Assembly: GCA_003439945.1 (NCBI GenBank)
Contig: QVRM01003901.1
Coordinates: 1,410,501 to 1,474,500 of the forward strand
Reading direction: 5' to 3'
Length of the DNA: 64,000 nucleotides
From: Dermanyssus gallinae
Taxonomy: Eukaryota; Arthropoda; Arachnida; Mesostigmata; Dermanyssidae
The notes under the pieces are model-generated. The model was not told where the DNA came from, did no database searches, and saw only the letters and a program-made list of their open reading frames with translations. A program made the position numbers and the translations under genes. Positions 58,101 through 64,000 of this stretch are shown here, one piece after another (position 1 is the stretch's first letter; each line of letters starts with the position of its first letter).

Positions 58101-59889
58101 GTTGGCAGAGTAACTTATGATCCTATCTTTCTTTGAATAACCTAAGTAATGTACATTCAACGTAACTCATTATTGATAGCGTTCCATATATTGGCCATGG
58201 CCTTATCAGGTTATTTAAGTCTATATTTGCGGTACGTATTGGGGATTCTCAGGAGTGGACGGTTGTGATCTCTGTTGATGTTGGATATAAAATAAAACGC
58301 GAAACCTGGAGATAACCTGCCACGGTATATACACAAGAACGCCTAATAAAAAGTTATACCTTGTGAATAGCATCAATATAAGACATTTCCATCCCTCCTG
58401 TAGCCAAATGGATCTTAAAGCATTTATTCTGTGCGAACTGTATCTTATCTGTAAGCGCTGACCCGAGCAGTGGCAAACAATATGCTACATTAAGAAATTA
58501 CGATCTATACAATCAACATCACATCATGGGATACGCCAATTACTTTTGTGAGGAACATGGGTTGTACCCAAGCGTTTATATTCAAATGTTGTTTATTAGT
58601 ATTATCGAATTTAATTGTTATTGACTGCTTTATTGATATTTGTCATAGAATTAAAATTTTGTTTTTTAATATGTGAACACACTTGGGGCTGGGAACCTTC
58701 CCGATTCTGAACTGGTAGGGCTGGAAGTCGGCACGCCGAGCCTACCCTGAGGGCTCCAACCCTTTGTTGGTGGCGAACTTTATTGTGTCGGTGGGCCAGA
58801 AGTCAGGCTGTGCGCGGTGGAGCTGCCGAATCCGTATGGTGGTTCGTTGATATTGACAACCCACAGGGTTCTTTCTTGCTTCAGTAGTGATTAATACATG
58901 TTTGCAAATATTATATAAAAAAATCTAGGTAAGCCGCTTGCATTTGCTGACTAAGATCATCTTTTGGCTCGCGCCATGCAATATTGGCTCTGAGTTGGTA
59001 CATTGCTTTTCGCAAGTAGAAACAAATGTACGTGCTTTTATTAAATTTAGACTTGGTGTAAGCCAGTAAGACGAACTTAAAACGATTTTATTTCGAACAA
59101 GTAAACGATTTTATTTCGATCTACTCTGACAAAGTTTGTTTTTGGCGGGAAATATTGATGGCTTGATTATAGTTTATAAAACTCAATGATTTCCATTACT
59201 CTGCTACGGAATTCTTACGCTGCGGATACGCTAGCAGCCATGTTCGTCATGACGCAGAAACTCAGCTAAAGATATACGTGACACACAAGCGTTTCCAGAT
59301 TGACTTGCTTTATACGTTTCGGGTTGCAGACCTAGGTTATAACATTACTCGTTGAAGGACACGTATTGTTATTTACCTTGCCACAACATTCGAGGTGCCT
59401 CTAGTCTTTAATAAATCTAGCGGCCATGCCCTGGCGTCTCGCTTACCGATCATCTGGGGAAGCATTCCTCATTAAATTCGTCGGATCACTTCCGCGACAC
59501 TATTTATTCGCGAAGTCAGGTGGATGATAAGAAGTTTGCATCTATAAGTTTAGGAATTAAAATTAATTGAAGGAAAAGTGAATGCCTGTTGGAAAGTTTT
59601 CTTAGTCGGTTAAAGGAAACTCCAAAAAGTAGTGAGGCTTACTTGAGGGTGTATTTTTATTGGTGTATTTGCTTTTACTTTGTTAAATTATAGAGAGCAA
59701 ACTACGCGAGCAGCAACAGCAGATTGTCACTCTTCAAAACAAGGTCTCTCAACTTCAAGAAGAAGCTCGACTTCTCCAGGCCTCCTCACAGACGATGTTT
59801 GATGAGTATGCGGCGTTACATATTGCTTACGAGAGCCTCGAGAAGAAGAATCGCGCGCTTGAAAATGAGAACAAAGATCTTCTGACGAG
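51248..59889 (+). CDS. ATG16L1: Autophagy protein ATG16L1, N-terminal and coiled-coil exons (partial at the 3' side)
   Basis: Exons 51248-51341, 54731-54845, 56342-56493 and 59694-59889 join with matching phases (1, 2 and 1) and GT/AG borders. ATG16L1 binds ATG5-ATG12 and directs LC3 lipidation at the autophagosome membrane. Exon 1 (MKRLVWIDKVLGDLNERNRK, then LFEEVI) is the ATG5-binding helix with its conserved Trp. Exons 2-4 form the coiled coil. MTDILKKKGEHAQQIIDLRN corresponds to [20 protein letters not shown] in human, and MFDEYAALHIAYESLEKKNR followed by ENKDLLTR matches the DEYDALQITFTALE...ENQELVTRW end of the coiled coil. The WD40 half is absent from the window, and the rest of the window downstream is a LINE. 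The donor after exon 4 (GAG/GTCAGT) shows the gene continues. Confidence 0.9.
52772..53045 (+). mobile_element. R2/R4-like LINE scrap
   Basis: The plus frame contains QLFGQNRSKCAHEVLDGKHT, then ATELVEHWANTMT and a stop. The pattern LF-x2-NR-x-K...EVLDG...WAN resembles the segment before the reverse transcriptase of R2-like site-specific LINEs. It is an inference from pattern only. Confidence 0.4.
53240..53560 (-). mobile_element. R1-like LINE scrap
   Basis: The minus strand reads TSMRMVKYLGVILEREVDMN near 53560-53500, which is the kYLGV-x-L block after the polymerase active site in R1-clade LINEs. Downstream frames are broken. Confidence 0.5.
53580..53950 (-). mobile_element. Cys/His-rich repeated module, copy B
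   Basis: The minus frame ending at 53624 reads RHVCTRYIVHGYQHLVC, FHQVGDQ and CRCRCWFCSQICAKYHAANC, ending FFARWDSR. AATAAA on the minus strand lies at 53584-53589 in a GTTTATTTTGCAATAACTTT context that recurs at copy C. The upstream part of the frame is broken by a T run at 53886-53896. Confidence 0.65.
53972..54489 (-). mobile_element. Cys/His-rich repeated module, copy C
   Basis: The minus frame 54430-54053 (125 codons) is close to copy B over its second half and to copy A over its whole length. It starts FVYLLAGCGPAVETIRVRLK and ends SLHFLARWDGR. The 3' end carries AATAAA (53976-53981). Upstream, an 18-bp perfect inverted repeat (54448-54465 and 54472-54489) encloses CCTCCA; the segment TTCACCTCCATGAAAC is also present next to copy B at 53946-53961. 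The two copies lie head to tail. Confidence 0.7.
55060..55103. repeat. (TA)n microsatellite
   Basis: About 43 bp of TA repeats. Confidence 0.95.
55370..55640 (+). mobile_element. Mariner transposase relic, plus strand
   Basis: The plus strand encodes HKLSNAKDACPSARLLLKRQ, FLERLVVCDETWVFCECKQ and, in another frame, APYSPDLASS. These are the H-LT...LL-R segment, the catalytic DETW block and the PYSPDLAP block of mariner transposases; the region between DETW and SPDL is mostly deleted. Confidence 0.75.
55660..56090 (-). mobile_element. Mariner transposase relic, minus strand
   Basis: Related to the copy at 33450-34310 on the minus strand: LHHGNAPAHIV (55870-55915) and a nucleotide block at 55978-56040 that matches 34092-34160. 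The stretch between the two blocks is deleted compared with the other copy. It lies head to head with the plus-strand relic that ends at about 55640. Confidence 0.7.
56494..59693 (+). other. ATG16L1: ATG16L1 intron 3
   Basis: A 3.2-kb intron without recognised coding content. A GC-rich patch at 58680-58860 is open in more than one frame. Frames at 57514-57763 (one with a hydrophobic LVLVVLIASIWLV stretch) match nothing. Confidence 0.75.
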
Positions 59890-60950
59890 GTCAGTAATTA
59901 CATATCACTAAAGCTCTCTTCTATATATGTATATAGTGTGCCCAAACCAAGTTCAGTTCGACTTGTAGAACTCGGTAAAAAAAGACAGTTTTTCCCTATG
60001 AAATGGGGGGCATGTTTTTAAAAAGCGTAACAGTAAAATTCGTAATGTTGGCTGTGCCTATATGGTTGGCCATATATTATTTCACAAATGTGCGATTGCA
60101 AGAGCACCACACAAGTATGCTCAGGAGAAAATACTGCTGAAATATCACATCGTTTACTAAAGAAGAATAGTCTAGAAAGAAGAATTAACATTTTGGTATT
60201 ACGCGTATAAAACCAACACATTCAAGGCTCACATTTCAATGTGCATTTCATGGGGATGACTTTGGGACCAAATCGATAGTGATTCGATATGCGATATGAA
60301 TACCGTTACCTGCCCCTCGATATCGGAGTCCCATGTTAAGAGAGGAGGCAGATTAACTGCTGCCAGATGCAGACCGTGTAGCGACGTGGTTTAGCGTACT
60401 GGAACGCTTGTCATGGCTGCATTTACCGGAGTTGACCGAAGTTTATTGGAGCGATGGTTAATCGAATTTTCTTTGAGCGATGCTCATTGAGAATAGATGA
60501 TACATTTTACCGCTGAGAGTCAGCAGCCATGTAGCCACAAGGACCGTTGGGGAAGCCTCAGCATGTCCGGTCTTTGGCGTATTAAACATATTAATCACGG
60601 AGATGCGAAGTCCGTAGGGACGGAGGATAATCATATACATACCGTACATAAGCTGTTAACGGCCCTGCTTTTTTAAACGCGATCCCCCGGGAGTTCAACA
60701 TCGAGAAGAGGAAAATGGTTTACGGTAATTATATTTTTGTGAAGTGAAGTCAGACCACATCACTATTTGGCAGTGTTTTTACTGTTTCAACTGTTTGTTT
60801 ATTGACATTTCTTGTAGATAATTGCACACATTAATTTCAAGCTCCATTAAGCACATAGCTTGTTCGGAGCCCCTTTTATGAATAACAATGTATAATTTAT
60901 ATATGCAATTTTCACCTATTTACAATATATTGCAACATGATTGTATTTTT
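59890..60950. other. Sequence after ATG16L1 exon 4, nothing recognised
   Basis: Probably the next intron of ATG16L1, since the exon 4 donor is intact. Includes the AT-rich 3' UTR of the LINE at 60840-60960. Confidence 0.45.
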
Positions 60951-63900
60951 TATCACTTTTAACCAGATACCAAAGTTTCAAGATAATGCTCTTTGAGATC
61001 GCATTTGAATTTGAGCAGGGACTTTGTCTGCCTAACGGAGGCCGGTACTTTTGTTCCAGTAGGAGGCCCCAATGTTTCTGATTGGTAGCCTTGACTGGTT
61101 GGAGTTGGCGTGTGACAGAGTGAGCAGGTTTGATGCGTTACCCCTTGTAGATATGGGTGTTGCTGATGTTGCCAAACCATTTAAGTTTGGATGCACTCCA
61201 AGAAGTATACGCTTAATTTCAACTACGAGAAGTATTCTGTAAGTTTTGGGAACGGCAAAATGCTAATATTTGTAGTGCGGTTGCACTGAATCTCGCATCC
61301 AGAAGTCCAGAGTTGTTCTCAGTGCTCGTTTTTGGAGTCGGTAAAGCGACCTGATAAGACGCATCTGTGTTAAGCCTTAAACTTCTACAGCGTAAGTCAG
61401 GTGACTATGGACGTAGGCAAAATAGATCGCCATCAGGCAGTTTTGGGGAAGAATTCGTCGAGCTCTGTATAGAGCTGCATTACTGCCAGATATTTTCTAA
61501 CGTATATGTGTGATATGCGCTTCAAAGGTCAGCTTATCGTCCAACGTAACGCCTAGGAACTTCGTTTCCTTTAGAAGCGAAAGGGCTATGCTGTCGCACT
61601 GGAAACGAAGGGGATTGATCGTAACGGAACCCCGCGGGGAAAGAAATTACATTACACCTGTTTTCCTCCAATTCATATAGAGACCGTTACTCCTGAACCA
61701 TGATGATAACCTCTGAAGTTCCTCGCGGACCATAGCCTCTACTTCAGTTGGGGAGTTCCCGACGAATAGGGCGGTGGTATCGTCTGCAAACAAGGTCAAC
61801 CTTGCATGTTTTGTTAGGTTAAATATGTCGTTAATAAAGATGTTGAAGAGAAGTGGACCACCTATACTGCCCTGAGCCACTCCAACAGATATATTTCTTA
61901 CATCCGAGATTGCATTGCCCACTTGAACAACTTGCCTCCTATTTGACATAAACGACCGCAGCCAAGACAAAAAAATATCATCCGCTCCATATCGAGTTAA
62001 CTTTTTAATCAGAATATTTACATCAACTGTATCAAATGCTTTTCTAAGATCTATAAATACGCCGGCGACTGTCTTTTTTAACATTAGGTTTCTGCGAACC
62101 TCTTCAACGAAATGATGATGGGTACAGTCGTCGACATTTTGGATCGAAAACCGAACTGACGCTGACTAAGGCTATTAAACATCTCAAAGTGTTCGTTCAA
62201 CTGTTCATATAAAGCTTTTTCGAAAATCTTGGAAATTGGAGGGGGGATACTGACCGGCCTGTAATTTTCCTTGCTTAGTCTGTCACCGCCTTTAAACAGT
62301 GGTACAACGCGATACAATTTGAGGGCCGTAGGGTGTCGACAGATTAACTATGAATGCCACTGCGTCAGCAATAACGTCAGCGCAGTGTCTCAAGACTTGA
62401 GAGGGTATGTGACCTTCTCCCACCGAGCAAATTGTGACCCTTTTCAGCAGGTAATGCACTCGATCCACAGGGACCGGCCTAGGCGAAAATGGTTTGTGCA
62501 GTTCAGGTATCGACATCGGTACCTCGTCAGCGGCCGAGCATTCGGTGTCAGCCGTTACGCAAGTTGCATAATAGTCATTAAGGATGTTAGAAAGTCGTAC
62601 ACAGTCTGTGACTATCTCATCATCAATCTTTAGTTTGACATACTTTTTTCCTGGGCACCTCCCATGACTGGCTGAATGGCTTCCCATGGGCTCCGCCTCT
62701 CCTGTATTCTATCGCAAACAATCTTCCAATTAGCCTCCAGCCTGCACTTTCTTGAAAACGAGACAACTTTGTTTCTCAGTCTAACATACGCTTGACGCCT
62801 GCGGGCGTTGGGGTCACTGCGATACGCCGTATTGGCTGCCTCCTTCTCCTTTATCATTTCAAGCAGCTCGGCAGTGACCCATGGCTTACGTGGCTGACCT
62901 TTGTTTAACTTTTGCCTAATTTCTCTTTTGCCTCTAGTCACTGCCGCCATCACTCTCTCGTTAAAGCATGCAAACGCTTCGTCTACATCCGAGATATCGT
63001 ATAAATCGTTCCAGTTAGTTATTGCAAGTTCTGCCAATATTTTGTCGTAATTGTATTTATAGGTCATAGAGGCAGGTCGGCCTATTCTCCTAGAGACTAC
63101 AGAAATAAATGTTGCGTGGTGGTCCGAGAAGGTAGTTGTGAGAGCTCCAGATGCGAGTAACGACAACGTCTGCACGTTAGTATAGATGTGATCGATGCAA
63201 GTGGAAGTGTTATATGCGGTTCCTCTACGTATTGTGGTCTAAAGTTTCAATTAATTCCTGTGCCTCGACAGACTCCGCCATTGAATTGAGATTTGCGTTA
63301 CCGAGTATTATGGATTTCCTATTACCGATTTTTGACAAGAGAGTCTCCAACGAGGTTACAAAGTGCGCTGGGTTTCCCTTCGGCTGCCTATAGAAGACAC
63401 CTACAATAGTGGTGTCCCCTTCAGCGCCACCCTCTATTTCCAGAAACAGACTCTCACAGAGCAGATCGTCTGAGATTCTAAATTTGAGATCATTACGTTC
63501 TCGCGCAACATAATCACTCCTCACATATAGTGCCACTCCTCCCCCCCACCTTCTCTACAACTAAAGTAGGAGTTGTATTCAGTTAACTTAAGTGACGGAC
63601 ATTCTACCGACTGTAGCCTTGTTTCGGATATTGCTAGGACCGATAGCAACCGTGGAAGACAAGATAGCATGGTGTCTGCATCATGAATATGCTTTTTCAA
63701 GCCACTAACGTTACAATGTATACAGAGTAGTGCATCCGAGATGCACTGGAACGTCGATATATCTACAGTCTGACTACACATGATACTTAGGGATATCTGT
63801 TTGCTGAACTGCCGAGCGCAGCGAGATCCATGTCTGCGGTGAATTCCTTCCACGGCGAGTTACTCGTTGTCTTGATCTGCAACCGACAGTCAGAAGTCCG

Positions 63901-63990
63901 AGCATCAAAGATTTTCCTCTGGCCCTTGAGCTTACGTAGCTGGTAATAGACGTTGGAATTTTTGGACGTAAGATGGTCGTTAGCATAGGT
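60950..63990 (-). mobile_element. Broken jockey/CR1-like LINE
   Basis: Minus-strand frames in element order: endonuclease pieces (LLSVLAISETRLQS; LFLEIEGG...GVFYRQPKGN; GNANLNSM where GDFN is expected; FSDHHATFISV) at 63850-63050, a linker with KPWVTAELLEMIKEKEAANT, then reverse transcriptase blocks YRPVSIPPPISKIFEKALY, RQFGFRSKMST, VFIDLRKAFDTVD, SVGVAQGSIGGPLLFNIFIN and LFADDTTALF at 62320-61650, and a C-terminal piece (QKHWGLL; LLKFKCDLKEHYLE) near 61000. At least five frame breaks and the altered GDFN show it is inactive. It begins at or beyond the right end of the window. Confidence 0.9.
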
Positions 63991-64000
63991 AGAGTTGTTA

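Overview
This is a eukaryotic nuclear contig: protein-coding genes carry spliceosomal introns with GT/AG borders, and much of the rest is decayed retrotransposon and mariner DNA plus long (TA)n arrays. The recognisable genes have animal orthologues. An arthropod, probably an arachnid such as a mite or tick, is my best guess from the mix of R1-like, jockey/CR1-like and mariner elements, the compact introns and the CAG/CAA-rich leaders. That taxonomic call is inference.

Layout. 1-6300: no convincing gene, one decayed LINE 3' end at 1015-1447, and likely leader or promoter DNA for SNX14. 6331-9433 (+): sorting nexin 14, almost all in one 2.5-kb exon plus a short last exon. 9434-16030: gene-poor, with long (TA)n arrays, a LINE scrap and one unidentified open frame near 13485-14090. 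16031-21909 (-): a four-exon OTUD6B deubiquitinase whose first intron holds a clean R1-like LINE insertion on the opposite strand (20305-21397, with a 10-bp target duplication) and a foldback structure. 22000-35000: a transposon graveyard with a nearly intact endonuclease/reverse-transcriptase ORF (23779-26415, -), several R1-like remnants, two copies of an unidentified Cys/His-rich repeated module, and a mariner relic. 35610-37913 (-): STT3B, the oligosaccharyltransferase catalytic subunit, in one uninterrupted exon. 38000-39250: trinucleotide-rich upstream DNA. 41975-44413 (+): a two-exon MANBAL homologue with a mariner relic in its intron. 45300-47960: a diverged 0.4-kb direct duplication and a LINE fragment. 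48072-48889 (-): an RNF168-like RING protein. 51248-59889 (+): the N-terminal and coiled-coil exons of ATG16L1; its WD40 half is not in the window. 60950-63990 (-): a broken jockey/CR1-like LINE.

The host genes are unrelated housekeeping functions: endosome/ER-lipid droplet tethering (SNX14), deubiquitination (OTUD6B), co/post-translational N-glycosylation (STT3B), a small membrane protein (MANBAL), ubiquitin signalling (RNF168-like) and autophagy (ATG16L1). Nothing suggests an operon-like system. The best candidate for something undescribed is the repeated Cys/His module found four times (27150-27440, 29741-30200, 53580-53950, 53972-54489). All four copies end close to an AATAAA signal, and the family was not recognised. 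No tRNA, rRNA or CRISPR array was found.
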